Of a stretch of 64,000 bases of DNA, positions 46,173 to 55,766 are shown in pieces; the stretch's first letter is position 1; the number at the start of each line of letters is the position of its first letter. The notes beneath the pieces were generated by a model. That model was not told the DNA's origin. It was given only the letters and a program-made list of their open reading frames with translations, and did no database searches. This stretch comes from Curvibacter microcysteis (GTDB lineage Bacteria > Pseudomonadota > Gammaproteobacteria > Burkholderiales > Burkholderiaceae_C), in contig NZ_JAQSIO010000001.1 of assembly GCF_028649455.1 (NCBI RefSeq), positions 1,076,900-1,140,899 of the forward strand. The letters are read 5' to 3'. A program made the translations under genes and the position numbers.

Positions 46173-46721
46173 GTGCAAAGGCTCAAAACCCGCCCGCAGT
46201 TCCAAGCCGCGATGGCGGGCGGTACGGTGTCTCGCACGCCGCATTTCGCCTTGCACCGCCTGGCTTTGACGGCCGCTGCCCCCGCAGCCGCTGATCTGCC
46301 CCCTGAAGGGCCTGATGCTTCTCCGATGCGAGAAGGTCAGGCTCTTTTTGTCGTTCCCGGTTCACATCCGACGGTCTGGCTCGGGGCCATGGTGCCCAAG
46401 CGCTGGGCCAAACGGGCCGTGACCCGCAATACCATCAAGCGCCAGATTTACCAACTGGCCAGCGAGTTCGAGCCCCGCCTGCTGCCCGCGGCCCACGTGG
46501 TGCGCCTGCGGGCTGGTTTTGACCGCAAGCAGTTCATCAGTGCCACGTCCGAGGTGCTCAAGCAGGCTGTGCGGGCTGAGCTGACCCAGCTGCTGCGCAA
46601 GGCCTGTGTCCAGCCGGCCAAACCGCAGGCCAAGGCCTCAGCCCCAGCGCTCGCCAAGGGGGCGCCAGCCCCCCTGCCCGCTGTACCTACCCCGGCCCAA
46701 TCCGGCATGGAGTCCGCATGA
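46173..46721 (+). CDS. rnpA: Ribonuclease P protein component
   Basis: A 182-residue RnpA, the protein that helps RNase P RNA mature tRNA 5' ends. The GTG at 46173 gives VQRLKTRPQFQAAMAGG, the expected start. The conserved motif is AKRAVTRNTIKRQIY (RNR-like). Longer than the usual 115-125 residues: an Ala/Pro insert near residues 30-55 and a Pro/Ala/Lys tail of about 35 residues. It overlaps yidD by 4 bp. Confidence 0.92.
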   Translation: MQRLKTRPQFQAAMAGGTVSRTPHFALHRLALTAAAPAAADLPPEGPDASPMREGQALFVVPGSHPTVWLGAMVPKRWAKRAVTRNTIKRQIYQLASEFEPRLLPAAHVVRLRAGFDRKQFISATSEVLKQAVRAELTQLLRKACVQPAKPQAKASAPALAKGAPAPLPAVPTPAQSGMESA

Positions 46722-47002
46722 TGCGCGCGCTGTTGATGGGCCTGGTCAAAGGCTACCGATTGCTGCTCAGCCCCTGGCTGGGCTCGGCCTGTCGCTTTGA
46801 ACCCACCTGCTCGGCCTATGCGCTGCAAGCCCTGGACCAACACGGCGCGGGCGTCGGGAGTTACCTGACCGTCCACCGTCTGTTACGCTGCCACCCCTGG
46901 TGCGCGGGCGGTGCTGATCCAGTGCCGACCGATCGGCCCCGCTTGTTCAGCGCCTTGTGCACCCCCTCTTCCCAACATTCTTCGCAAAAGAAGTCTTCAT
47001 GA
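46718..47002 (+). CDS. yidD: Membrane protein insertion efficiency factor YidD
   Basis: A 94-residue YidD: KGYRLLLSPWLGSACRFEPTCSAYALQAL and RLLRCHPWCAGGADPVP, with the conserved CRFxPTCSxYA and RCHPW motifs. A Ser-rich tail ends the protein. Start codon overlaps the rnpA stop, and its stop overlaps the yidC start (46999-47002), so three genes are chained by overlaps. It helps YidC insert membrane proteins. Confidence 0.94.
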   Translation: MMRALLMGLVKGYRLLLSPWLGSACRFEPTCSAYALQALDQHGAGVGSYLTVHRLLRCHPWCAGGADPVPTDRPRLFSALCTPSSQHSSQKKSS

Positions 47003-48642
47003 ACGACATTCGCCGCACCATCTTGTGGGTGATCTTCGGGTTCTCCATGGTCCTCTTGTGGGACAAATGGCAGATCCACACCGGCAACAAGGCCATGTTC
47101 TTCCCTGGGCCGGCCGCCACGGCCACCGCGCCGGCGGCTGCCAAGCCAGCAACAGGCGCCGCAGCCCTGCCAGCGGCCACGGCGGGCGCCAGCGCCGTGC
47201 CGGGTGCCGCCCCTGCCCCGACGCCGCGTGAGCGCGTCAAGGTCAACTCGGATGTGTTCCAGCTGACCTTTGACACCGAAGGCGCTTCGCTGGTGGGCGT
47301 GGACTTGCTCAAATACGTCGACCTGAACGACAAGAGCCGCCACTTCACCCTGATGGCTGAAAACCCGGAGCACGTCTATGTGGCGCAAACCGGTCTGCTG
47401 GGGGGCACCTTCCCCAACCACAAGACGGCCATGAGCCTGTTGCCTGGTCCGCGTGAACTCAAGGACGGCGACAACGAACTGGTGGTTCGATTCGAATCTG
47501 GCGACCTGGGCGGCGTGAAGCTGATCAAGTCCTTCACCTTGCGCCGCGGCGCCTACGACATCGGCGTGCGCCACGAAGTGGTCAACACCGGCACCGCCCC
47601 GGTGTCGCCGCAGCTGTACCTGCAACTGGTGCGCGACGGCAACAAGCAAGAAGGCGATGTGCCCTTCTCCTCCACCTTCACGGGCCCTGCGGTCTACACC
47701 GACGCGCAGAAGTACCAGAAGGCCGAGTTCAAGGACATCGACAAGGGCAAGGTCGACATCGAAAAGCAAGCCAGCAATGGTTTTGTGGCCATGGTGCAGC
47801 ATTACTTCGCCAGTGCCTGGCTGCTGGGCGACGGCATCCAGCGCGAGCTGTTCATGCGCAAGGTGTCGGACAACCTGTACTCGGTGGGCATGATCACGCC
47901 GCTCAACACCCTGGCCCCGGGTGAACGCCAAAGCATCGAGGCCCGCCTCTACGCCGGTCCGGAAGAAGAAAAGAAGCTGGAAGCCCTGACCCCCGGCCTG
48001 GAGCTGGTCAAGGACTACGGCTGGCTGACCATCCTGGCCAAACCGCTGTACTGGTTGCTGGACCAGTTGCACAGCTACATCGGCAACTGGGGTTGGTCCA
48101 TCGTGGCGCTGGTGGTGCTGCTCAAGGCTGCCTTCTACTGGCTCAACGCCAAGGCGTATTCGAGCATGGCCCGCATGAAGGCCATCAACCCGAAGATCAC
48201 CGAAATGCGTGAGCGCCTGAAGGACAAGCCGCAGCAGATGCAGCAGGAGATGATGCGCATCTACCGCGAAGAGAAGGTCAACCCCATGGGCGGCTGCCTG
48301 CCCATCCTGATCCAGATCCCGGTCTTCATTGCGCTGTACTCGGTGCTGTCGTCCAGCGTGGAAATGAGCAATGCCCCCTGGATCGGTTGGATCACCGACC
48401 TGTCGGCCAAAGACCCGTACTACATCCTGCCCCTGGTCATGACCGGCACCTCGCTGCTGCAAACCTGGCTCAACCCGACCCCGCCGGACCCGATGCAGGC
48501 CAAGATGATGTGGATCATGCCCCTGGTGTTCAGTGTCATGTTCTTCCAGTTCGCCTCCGGTCTGGTGCTGTACTGGATCACCAACAACATCTTGTCCATC
48601 GCCCAGCAGTGGGTGATCAACCGGCGACTCGGCGTCAACTGA
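46999..48642 (+). CDS. yidC: Membrane protein insertase YidC
   Basis: A 547-residue YidC/Oxa1 insertase. N-terminal helix (MNDIRRTILWVIFGFSMVLLWDKW), an Ala/Pro linker, the large periplasmic domain (about 75-340, LTFDTEGASLVGVDLLKY), then five membrane helices with NWGWSIVALVVLLKAAFYWLN, NPMGGCLPILIQIPVFIALYSVL and ASGLVLYWITNNILSIAQQWVI. The ATG at 46999 is preferred; the open frame further upstream belongs to yidD. It ends before a good terminator. Confidence 0.96.
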   Translation: MNDIRRTILWVIFGFSMVLLWDKWQIHTGNKAMFFPGPAATATAPAAAKPATGAAALPAATAGASAVPGAAPAPTPRERVKVNSDVFQLTFDTEGASLVGVDLLKYVDLNDKSRHFTLMAENPEHVYVAQTGLLGGTFPNHKTAMSLLPGPRELKDGDNELVVRFESGDLGGVKLIKSFTLRRGAYDIGVRHEVVNTGTAPVSPQLYLQLVRDGNKQEGDVPFSSTFTGPAVYTDAQKYQKAEFKDIDKGKVDIEKQASNGFVAMVQHYFASAWLLGDGIQRELFMRKVSDNLYSVGMITPLNTLAPGERQSIEARLYAGPEEEKKLEALTPGLELVKDYGWLTILAKPLYWLLDQLHSYIGNWGWSIVALVVLLKAAFYWLNAKAYSSMARMKAINPKITEMRERLKDKPQQMQQEMMRIYREEKVNPMGGCLPILIQIPVFIALYSVLSSSVEMSNAPWIGWITDLSAKDPYYILPLVMTGTSLLQTWLNPTPPDPMQAKMMWIMPLVFSVMFFQFASGLVLYWITNNILSIAQQWVINRRLGVN

Positions 48643-48665
48643 GTCCCTCGTTGACCTGACTCCCC

Positions 48666-48698
48666 AGGCCGTCCAGCGCAAGTTGGCCGGCCTTTTTT
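48666..48698 (+). terminator. Terminator between yidC and mnmE
   Basis: Stem AGGCCG (48666-48671) / CGGCCT (48688-48693) with a 16-base loop and six T (48693-48698), directly upstream of mnmE. It ends the rpmH-yidC transcript, so mnmE needs its own promoter or read-through. Confidence 0.7.
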
Positions 48699-48715
48699 GA
48701 TGAAAGTTTCTGCCC

Positions 48716-50128
48716 ATGCTGGCCCGCAACTCTGACCCCATCGTCGCCATCGCCACCGCCCCCGGACGCGGCGCGGTGGGCATCGTGCGCGTCAGTGGCC
48801 CTGACGTGAAGCCTCTGGTGGCCGCCCTGTGCGGGCGCGCACTGCGCCCGCGCGAAGCCACCTATCTGCCTTTGCGCGACGCCCAAGGCCAGGCCATCGA
48901 CCAGGGTCTGGCCCTGCACTTTCCGGCCCCCAACTCCTACACCGGCGAAGACGTGCTGGAGCTGCAGGCCCACGGCGGTACTGTGGTGTTGCAGCTGCTG
49001 CTGGCGCGCTGCCTGCAGGCGGCGGCCGAACTCGACCCCGACACCGGCCGTCCGCGCCTGAGCGGGCTGCGCGTGGCCCAGCCTGGCGAGTTCACCCAGC
49101 GGGCTTTCCTCAACGACAAAATCGACTTAGCTCAGGCCGAGGCCATTGCCGACCTGATCGACGCCAGCACCGAGGCGGCTGCCCGCAGCGCCGGGCGCTC
49201 GCTCTCAGGCGAGTTCTCCAAAGAGATCCACCTGCTGCGCGACGCGCTGATCCACCTGCGCATGCTGGTCGAGGCTACCTTGGACTTCCCGGAGGAGGAA
49301 ATCGACTTCCTGCAAAAAGCCGACGCCCAGGGCCAACTCGACCGCCTGCAAGCCCAACTCGCGCGCGTGCAGCAGCGCACCCGCCAGGGAGCCTTGCTGC
49401 GTGAGGGCGTGAAGGTCGTGATTGCCGGCCAACCCAATGCGGGTAAGTCGTCGCTGCTCAATGCCTTGGCCGGGGCGGAATTGGCCATCGTCACCCCGAT
49501 CGCCGGCACCACCCGCGACAAGGTCGAGCAGACCATCCAAATCGAGGGCGTGCCCATCCACATCATCGACACCGCCGGCCTGCGCGACAGCCAGGACGAG
49601 GTGGAGCGCATTGGCATCGAGCGTGCCTGGGGCGAGATCGCCGGTGCCGATGCCGTGCTGTTCTTGCACGACCTGACCCGCGCCGACCAGGCCGACTACC
49701 AGGCGGCCGACCAGGCCATCGAGGCCACGCTGAGCAAGACCCTGGCGGCACGCGTGCCGGTGCTGCAGGTCTGGAACAAGCTCGATCAGGTCAGCCCCGA
49801 TCAGGCGGCGGCCCATGCGGGCCTGCATTTGTCGGCTCGAACTGGCCTCGGGTTGGACAGCGTTCGGCAACAACTCTTGCAATTGGCGGGCTGGCAATCG
49901 GCGCCGGAAGGCCTGTATATCGCGCGGGAGCGCCACGTCCAGGCCCTGCAGCAGGTCGAAGGCCATCTGGACATGGCGGCCCGCTGCCTGGCGGCCCAGG
50001 CGCAATCGCTGGACTTGTTGGCCGAGGAGTTGCGCCTGGCCCAACAGGCGCTCAATGAAATCACGGGCGAATTCAGCTCGGACGACCTGCTGGGCGTGAT
50101 TTTTTCCAAGTTCTGCATTGGCAAGTAA
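48716..50128 (+). CDS. mnmE: tRNA modification GTPase MnmE (TrmE)
   Basis: A 470-residue MnmE: N-terminal tetrahydrofolate-binding domain ([22 protein letters not shown]), helical domain, Ras-like G domain with G1 [15 protein letters not shown]2 region TTRD, G3 DTAGLRD and the G4 NKLD, and the C-terminal CIGK motif. With MnmG it builds 5-carboxymethylaminomethyl-uridine at tRNA wobble positions. Starts MLARNSDPI at 48716, 18 bp after the terminator. Confidence 0.96.
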   Translation: MLARNSDPIVAIATAPGRGAVGIVRVSGPDVKPLVAALCGRALRPREATYLPLRDAQGQAIDQGLALHFPAPNSYTGEDVLELQAHGGTVVLQLLLARCLQAAAELDPDTGRPRLSGLRVAQPGEFTQRAFLNDKIDLAQAEAIADLIDASTEAAARSAGRSLSGEFSKEIHLLRDALIHLRMLVEATLDFPEEEIDFLQKADAQGQLDRLQAQLARVQQRTRQGALLREGVKVVIAGQPNAGKSSLLNALAGAELAIVTPIAGTTRDKVEQTIQIEGVPIHIIDTAGLRDSQDEVERIGIERAWGEIAGADAVLFLHDLTRADQADYQAADQAIEATLSKTLAARVPVLQVWNKLDQVSPDQAAAHAGLHLSARTGLGLDSVRQQLLQLAGWQSAPEGLYIARERHVQALQQVEGHLDMAARCLAAQAQSLDLLAEELRLAQQALNEITGEFSSDDLLGVIFSKFCIGK

Positions 50129-50208
50129 TTGAAACAAATGTGCCCATTCCATTCATGGGCGATGGCGTGGCTTGTGCCTAATTTGTAACGCGGTTAAGTT
50201 CGGTGACC

Positions 50209-50700
50209 ATGCACACCGCCCTGTCGTCCACGCCCGCCAACGGCCTGCAGGCCCTGGCATTGGCCATGGCCCACGCGCCTGCCGAGGAGCGCCTGGACCT
50301 GACCTTGAATCCGGCGCAGTGGGACATTTTGCAGGGTTACTTGCTGCCACACCGCTTGCCCGGTGGCCAGGTCTTGTTCGCCCGCGGTGTGCAGGACCGA
50401 ACCCTCTATTTCATTGAAAGCGGTGGCCTCAGCGTGCACCTGGAAGACGACAAAGGCCGACTTCGGCTGGCCCTGGTGGGTGCTGGTTCGGTGGTTGGCG
50501 AAGGCGCTTTTTTCTCGCACCTGCCGCGCTCGGCCACCGTGCAGGCCAGCGCGGACTGCCAGTTGTGGGCCTTGACCGCGCTGCGCTTCGCCGAACTGGG
50601 CAACCGTCAGCCCGCCATGGCCCTGAGTTTGAGCATGGGTTTGGGCGCCTTGATGGCGCGCCGCTTCAGCCAACGTCGGCGCCGGGTGGCCTGCACTTGA
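50209..50700 (+). CDS. Cyclic-nucleotide-binding-domain protein without HTH
   Basis: A 163-residue protein consisting of a Crp-type beta barrel (about 40-140, FARGVQDRTLYFIESGGLSVHLE, GSVVGEGAFFSHLPRSATVQA). The helix-turn-helix of Crp/Fnr regulators is absent; the tail is a short Arg-rich helix (RRFSQRRRR). It may sense a nucleotide or other ligand and act by protein contact. The ATG at 50209 is preferred to the GTG at 50203. Function unknown. Confidence 0.75.
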   Translation: MHTALSSTPANGLQALALAMAHAPAEERLDLTLNPAQWDILQGYLLPHRLPGGQVLFARGVQDRTLYFIESGGLSVHLEDDKGRLRLALVGAGSVVGEGAFFSHLPRSATVQASADCQLWALTALRFAELGNRQPAMALSLSMGLGALMARRFSQRRRRVACT

Positions 50701-50768
50701 GTCGCCCGGCCGACCATTGGCCACCAATTCAGGTTAGCCTTGGCCCCTGTTTGTAAGGATCACAAAAC

Positions 50769-51497
50769 ATGTCCCTGTTTGCTTGGTTGTTTGGCAACAA
50801 GCGCTCGCGTCGCCCCGAGGAGGCACCCAGCTTGCCGAGCTCGGGCACGAGCCGCCCTGGCGCTTCCCGGCGCAGCCAAAAAGCCTGGGTGGATGTGGGC
50901 CCGGCCCCGTCCAACACCAAGCACAAGGCCGAGCGCCTGCAGCGGCGCGAACTGTTGTACGCGGTGGTGCGCGACACCATGGTGCGCGTCGGGGTGCTGT
51001 CTTCGCGCTACAAATTCAAGGTGTTGTCATTGGATTCCCACGGGCGGCAGTTCATGGTGATGATGGATGTGGCCCCCGAAGTGGCGGCCGACAGCCAGCA
51101 CCTGACGCAGATCGAAGTCTTGCTCGCCCAGACCGCCAAGGCGCGCCATCAGCTGTTGGTTACCTCGGTGTACTGGCGCTCCAACAACCAGGTTTCGACG
51201 GCGTTGCCGGCGGCTGCTCACTCGCCTCCGGCGGGTGCGTCGAGGGCTGTGGCGGGGCGCGCCAACCCAGGCACCAGCGCGACCCCCCGCTTTGAGCCCA
51301 TCCAGGCTGAAGAGGTGGCCGCCTTCCACCGGGCGCTGGCTGAAATCGGCGCGCAAGCCCCGGCCTTGGCGCAAAGCGTGCAGAGCGGGCCCCGCCTGGC
51401 TGGGCGCCTGACTGGCTTTGAAGACACCGAATTGGCGGATGACGCCGAAGATTCGCGCCCACAGTCCCTCAGCACCACCCAGTACGGCGATCTGTGA
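50769..51497 (+). CDS. Conserved hypothetical protein
   Basis: A 242-residue protein with no recognised family. N-terminus hydrophobic (MSLFAWLFG) then basic; a compact middle (about 50-140, ELLYAVVRDTMVRVGVLSSRYKFKVLSLDSHGRQFMVMMDV) and a Ser/Ala/Pro-rich disordered C-terminus with an acidic end. It may be anchored or processed. Lies between the nucleotide-binding protein and a glutathione transferase. Confidence 0.55.
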   Translation: MSLFAWLFGNKRSRRPEEAPSLPSSGTSRPGASRRSQKAWVDVGPAPSNTKHKAERLQRRELLYAVVRDTMVRVGVLSSRYKFKVLSLDSHGRQFMVMMDVAPEVAADSQHLTQIEVLLAQTAKARHQLLVTSVYWRSNNQVSTALPAAAHSPPAGASRAVAGRANPGTSATPRFEPIQAEEVAAFHRALAEIGAQAPALAQSVQSGPRLAGRLTGFEDTELADDAEDSRPQSLSTTQYGDL

Positions 51498-51527
51498 GAC
51501 TGGGCTGATCAGGCCTTCGCCTGGGCC

Positions 51528-52205
51528 TCAGAACCGTGGTTCGGTCTCGCCCGCGTGCCAGGCCGGGTACTTGCCCATCACCGACTCGAACAGCGGCAGC
51601 GCCAGGCCGCGCTGCAGCCAGGCACGCACGTCTTCCAGCCCCGTGGCCCCCGCCCACCAGGCCGCATCGACCTGCGCCAACTGGCGCACAAACGGCCACA
51701 GTGCCAGGTCCAGCAAGCTGGGCTGATCGCCCCACATGAAAGCCGTGTGCTGGGTCTGCAGCTGGCGTTGCAGAGGCTGCAACAGCACTGCCACGGCCTG
51801 ATCACGCCAGGTTTCGGCGCTCAGGCTGGGGTGACGTTCGGGGTATTTGTAGCCATCCAGTGCGCGTTTGAAGGCCCCGTCCAGCGTGTGCAGCCAAAGC
51901 GCTTCTTGCTCGGTTGGGGTGGCGCCTTGGGGCCGTGACCAGCCCACCGGGGGCTGTTGGGCAAAGGCCCAGCGCATGATGTCCAGGCTGTGCAGCAGCA
52001 CTTGCCCATCGGGCAATTGCAGCACGGGCACCGTGCCCGCGGGGTTCAGGGCCAACAACTCAGGCGGCTTGTCGCGCAGCAGCACTTCGCGCAGGCGCAC
52101 CGTCAGGCCGCAGGCTCGCAAGGCCAGGCGCGCGCGCATGGCATATGGGCAGCGCCGGAACGAGTACAGCAGGGGTGGGTCGATGGCGGCGGGCTCGGGT
52201 GTCAT
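51528..52205 (-). CDS. Glutathione S-transferase
   Basis: A 225-residue GST. The thioredoxin-fold N-terminal part begins LLYSFRRCPYAMRARLALR (active-site CPYA), with the glutathione-site cis-Pro segment NPAGTVPVLQL and LLHSLDIMRWA; the helical C-terminal domain ends ALPLFESVMGKYPAW. ATG at 52205; an in-frame extension upstream has no family likeness. Cys-type active site suggests omega/Ure2p-like activity, i.e. thiol transfer or reduction rather than classical conjugation. Confidence 0.88.
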   Translation of the reverse strand: MTPEPAAIDPPLLYSFRRCPYAMRARLALRACGLTVRLREVLLRDKPPELLALNPAGTVPVLQLPDGQVLLHSLDIMRWAFAQQPPVGWSRPQGATPTEQEALWLHTLDGAFKRALDGYKYPERHPSLSAETWRDQAVAVLLQPLQRQLQTQHTAFMWGDQPSLLDLALWPFVRQLAQVDAAWWAGATGLEDVRAWLQRGLALPLFESVMGKYPAWHAGETEPRF

Positions 52206-52245
52206 GGCGGCGCCGATGATAGCGCTGGCCACCCCCCTCTGGGCT

Positions 52246-52365
52246 TCAGTGCGCCTTCACGTCAACGCGCACGCCGGTGGTTTTGGGGGCGCTGGTTGGC
52301 ACGGACCAGGCCAGGGCGGTCAGGGACAAGACGGCGGCAGAAATCTGTTGGATCGCGCGGGACAT
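52246..52365 (-). CDS. Possible 39-residue secreted small protein
   Basis: A short frame with a hydrophobic stretch after Arg3 (AIQQISAAVLSLTALAWSV), a possible signal-type cleavage after TSA, and a short basic/valine tail. Codon use is normal for the chromosome. No clear ribosome site and no recognised family, so it is only a candidate. A CTCAC-A-GTGAG dyad lies just upstream of its start. Confidence 0.35.
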   Translation of the reverse strand: MSRAIQQISAAVLSLTALAWSVPTSAPKTTGVRVDVKAH

Positions 52366-52539
52366 CGAAACACACTCACAGTGAGACAGTAAAACGGGCG
52401 ACTTTGCCGGGCGGCTGTGACGGGCCGATGACAGGGATTTCCCGCCCCCGGGGGTTTTGGGCCTGCGGCCGCCGGGTTTTGTTGGTTAGGATGGTCCGGT
52501 ATCAGTAACGTTTTCCAACGGGCTGGGCAGGACGCCACG

Positions 52540-55233
52540 ATGCAACTCCTTTCTGCCGCTGAAAGTTACCTGTTGGGCCGCCGATTTGGCCGCCTGCTGG
52601 TGTGGGCGGCTGCCCTCTTGGCCCTGTGCTTTGCGGGCGTGACCGCGTTCTCCATCGCGCAAGACCACTACATCACTCGGCGCATCGCGCAAGACACCAG
52701 CTACCAAATCACGGAAAACCTGCGCCAGCTCACCGACTCGGTGCTGGAACAGGCCGCCTACAGCCTGGCCGGTCTGGCCGAGGCCCTGGCCGAACCGGGC
52801 GAGGGTGCCACACCGTCGGCACCCGCTTGGACCCGCCTGCTGCACACCGCCATGCGCTACGACACCAGCACCCAGGTGCTGTTTGTGCGCCGAGCGGATG
52901 AGCTGGTGGCGGTTGACCACCGCCATCGCCTGCACGAAGGCCCTCCTGAACTCAGCCAGCTGAGCCCGCCCGAGGTGGCCGGCCAGCTGCGCCTGGGCGC
53001 GCCCATCAGCCTGGATGGGGGGCAAACCCATGTGCTGCCAGTGTTGCTGCGTGTGGTCGGTGCCCAGCCCCACGGGGATTACCTGCTCGGGGCCCTGATT
53101 CCCCTGCAGTCTTTGCGACCGCCCAGCTTGTTGTCCAGCACCACCCAAGCCCCTTTGGAGCAGGCCGCCTACCTGCCCTCGGGGCGGGTGCTGATGCACA
53201 CCTGGGGGTCGGACCGGGCCGTGGGCCAGATGGCCCCCGAGTCGGCGCTGCTGGCCGAGCTGGCGGGCAGCGCCCCCACCGGCAGTTTTGCGGTGCAAGA
53301 CGCGGACGGTCAGGGCCTGTCGGGCACCTTCCGCCGCTCGGACCGCTATCCCCTTTTGGTGGCCAGCATGCAAGCCGATGCGGTGGTCCTGGGCCCTTGG
53401 CTGCAGCGCAGCCTCACCAAAGTGGTATTGCTCCTGTTGTCCTGGTTGGCCCTGGGCTTGGGCGTGCGCGCCCTGAGCCGCATGCTGCGCGCCCTGGCCA
53501 CCAGCGAGTCGGTGTACCGGCGCCTGTTTGAGGACGTGGCCGACGGCGTCATCGTGCACAGCCCGCGGGGCCGCATCCTGAGCCTCAACGCGGCCGCCTT
53601 GCGCCTGACCGGCCTGACCCAGGCCGAGGATGCCGTGGGCCGCCCGCTGAGCGACTTCTTCCCTCACCCGATCGACCCGGCCACTGGCCAACCCAGTACC
53701 CTGCCCCAATCCCGCATTGCACGCGCCTTGGCGGGCGAACACTTGCGCTTTGAGTACAGCTTTGACGCGCCCCGCACCCAACAGCACTTTGACTGCGACA
53801 TGCGCCTGTCCACCTTTTTGTTGGGGGGTGAGCCTCAGCTGCTGTGCCTGGTGCGTGACCTCAGTGAAGAGCGCCGCCACAGCAGCCAGCAAGAGTACCT
53901 GGCCAACCACGACCCCCTCACCGGCCTGCCCAACCGGCACAGCCTGCTGCGCCTGTTGGATGAGCGCATCGAACAGGCGCCAGGTCAGCCCTTCGAGCTG
54001 GTGTTCGTCAACCTGGCCCGCTTCAAGGAGGTCAACGAAGCCTTTGGCCACCGCGCCGCCGACATGGTGTTGGAGATCAGCGCGCGTCGCATCGAGCGCC
54101 AACTCAGCGCCCATGGTTGGACCTTGGCGCGCGCGGGCGGCACTGACTTTGCTGCCGCGCCCCCGTCGCCCGGCTACGAGGGCCCTGCCCTGCCCACCGA
54201 GGCCATTTGCGATCTGATGGTGCGCGTGGTGCGCGAGCCCATCGTGATGGGCGACACCTCGGTCGAGTTGCACGTCAAACTGGGCAGCGCTGACTATCCT
54301 GGCGACGCGCTGGATGCGGGCCAGTTGCTGCGCTGCGCCGACATGGCGGCCACCCGCGCGCGCACCGTGGTGGGCTCCCAGGTGCGCTACAGCAAGAGCT
54401 TTGAAAACGCCCCCGGCCACGACCTGAAAATGCGCTCTGAGCTGTCAGCCGCCATCCGTGACGGCCAGCTGCAACTGGCCTGGCAGCCCAAACTCTGGCT
54501 GGAAAGCCGCGAGATCGAGGGTGTTGAGGCCTTGTTGCGCTGGCATCACCCGCGCTTGGGCTGGGTGCCTCCCTCGGAGTTCATTCCGCTGGCCGAGTCG
54601 ACCGAGCTGATCTACCCGCTCACGCGCTGGGTCATCAGCGCAGCGCTGGACCAGATGGCCCAGTGGCAGGCCCAGGGTCAGTCGCTCAAGGTGGCGGTCA
54701 ACATCAGCGCCAACAACTTGCAAGACCCCGACTTCACCGACCATGTGAAAGACCTGCTGCGGCGCAAGAACGTGCCGGCTGAATTGCTGGAGCTGGAGGT
54801 CACCGAGTCGGCTTTGGCCGCCAACCCCGAGATCGTGCTGCGCCGCCTGCAGGACCTGCGTGCCGCTGGCCTGTCGCTGGCGCTGGACGATTTTGGCACC
54901 GGCTTCTCCAGCCTGTCCTACGTGAGCCAGTTCCCTTTCACCACCATCAAGATCGACCGCAGCTTTGTCAGTGCCTTGCTGCGCAGCCCGCGCGACCGCC
55001 ATGTGGCCGAGTCCACCATCGCCTTGGGCCGCAAACTGGGCTTGCGCACCGTGGCCGAAGGGGTGGAGGACGACGCCACGGCCTCGGCCCTGATGGCGCT
55101 GGAGTGCGACATCGGCCAAGGGTATTTGTTTGCCCGCCCCTTGATGGGCCAGGCCTTTGAACACTGGCGCAGCACGCACGAGGCCAAGCTCGAAGCGGCG
55201 CGCAAACAGGCCTCGGGCAGCCCGTTGCGCTGA
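52540..55233 (+). CDS. Membrane sensor PAS-GGDEF(degenerate)-EAL phosphodiesterase
   Basis: An 897-residue inner-membrane protein. TM1 (about 18-42), a periplasmic sensor region (about 45-285, uncharacterised or Cache-like), TM2 (about 290-312, VVLLLLSWLALGLGVRAL), PAS (about 325-450), GGDEF (about 460-625) and EAL (about 635-885). The cyclase signature is GGTDF (533-537), so cyclase activity is probably lost. EAL (663-665) with DDFGTGFSSL and VAEGVED is intact. Predicted role: c-di-GMP hydrolysis driven by a periplasmic signal. Confidence 0.88.
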   Translation: MQLLSAAESYLLGRRFGRLLVWAAALLALCFAGVTAFSIAQDHYITRRIAQDTSYQITENLRQLTDSVLEQAAYSLAGLAEALAEPGEGATPSAPAWTRLLHTAMRYDTSTQVLFVRRADELVAVDHRHRLHEGPPELSQLSPPEVAGQLRLGAPISLDGGQTHVLPVLLRVVGAQPHGDYLLGALIPLQSLRPPSLLSSTTQAPLEQAAYLPSGRVLMHTWGSDRAVGQMAPESALLAELAGSAPTGSFAVQDADGQGLSGTFRRSDRYPLLVASMQADAVVLGPWLQRSLTKVVLLLLSWLALGLGVRALSRMLRALATSESVYRRLFEDVADGVIVHSPRGRILSLNAAALRLTGLTQAEDAVGRPLSDFFPHPIDPATGQPSTLPQSRIARALAGEHLRFEYSFDAPRTQQHFDCDMRLSTFLLGGEPQLLCLVRDLSEERRHSSQQEYLANHDPLTGLPNRHSLLRLLDERIEQAPGQPFELVFVNLARFKEVNEAFGHRAADMVLEISARRIERQLSAHGWTLARAGGTDFAAAPPSPGYEGPALPTEAICDLMVRVVREPIVMGDTSVELHVKLGSADYPGDALDAGQLLRCADMAATRARTVVGSQVRYSKSFENAPGHDLKMRSELSAAIRDGQLQLAWQPKLWLESREIEGVEALLRWHHPRLGWVPPSEFIPLAESTELIYPLTRWVISAALDQMAQWQAQGQSLKVAVNISANNLQDPDFTDHVKDLLRRKNVPAELLELEVTESALAANPEIVLRRLQDLRAAGLSLALDDFGTGFSSLSYVSQFPFTTIKIDRSFVSALLRSPRDRHVAESTIALGRKLGLRTVAEGVEDDATASALMALECDIGQGYLFARPLMGQAFEHWRSTHEAKLEAARKQASGSPLR

Positions 55234-55253
55234 GTACGCCAGTCCTCAGCGCT

Positions 55254-55766
55254 TCACAGCGCCCGCACCAGCACCACCGCTCCCGGCCCATACGTGGCCA
55301 GGGCGGCTTGGGCGTCGGGGTTCAGGCGGCCGGCCGGACCAAAGCCCTGCCGCTGCCAGAACCCTGACGAGCCTTGCACCGCCACCAAGCCCAGGCCGGC
55401 CAAACCTTGCTGGCGCGCCTGATGCAGGGCGTGGGCCACCAGCTGCGGGCCCAGGCCCCGGCCGGCCGCGCTGGGGTGCACGGCGAGGTCGTGCAGGTAC
55501 AGGGTGTCGCCTTCGGGCTCGGGCGCAAAGCCTTGGTGCAGCGCCCCCACGTGACCGGCGTGCGTGCGGTAGGCCATCAGGTAGGCGCCCAGGCGAGCGC
55601 CATCCCATGCACCCCAGACCGTGTCGCTGGCCACCCGCAGGCGCTGCGCTTGCACCGGGGCCGGCTCCAGAAAGCCCGCGCCATAGGCGGCTTCTTGCAC
55701 CGCCATCAGCGCGTCCATGTCCTCGGCTTGCAGGCCGCGCAACGACCAGCTCGCAGGCCCGCTCAC
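55254..55766 (-). CDS. GNAT family N-acetyltransferase
   Basis: A 170-residue acetyltransferase with the core DTLYLHDLAVHPSAAGRGLGPQLVAHALHQARQQG (acetyl-CoA loop GRGLG) and LVAVQGSSGFWQRQGFGPAG. Starts with a GTG that overlaps the stop of the oxidoreductase gene (55763-55766), so it is the last gene of the six-gene cluster. Substrate unknown. Confidence 0.82.
   Translation of the reverse strand: MSGPASWSLRGLQAEDMDALMAVQEAAYGAGFLEPAPVQAQRLRVASDTVWGAWDGARLGAYLMAYRTHAGHVGALHQGFAPEPEGDTLYLHDLAVHPSAAGRGLGPQLVAHALHQARQQGLAGLGLVAVQGSSGFWQRQGFGPAGRLNPDAQAALATYGPGAVVLVRAL

Noticed and set aside
50141..50163. Hairpin GCCCAT/ATGGGC after mnmE as a terminator
   Set aside because: Six-base stem without a following T-run; it is too weak to call.
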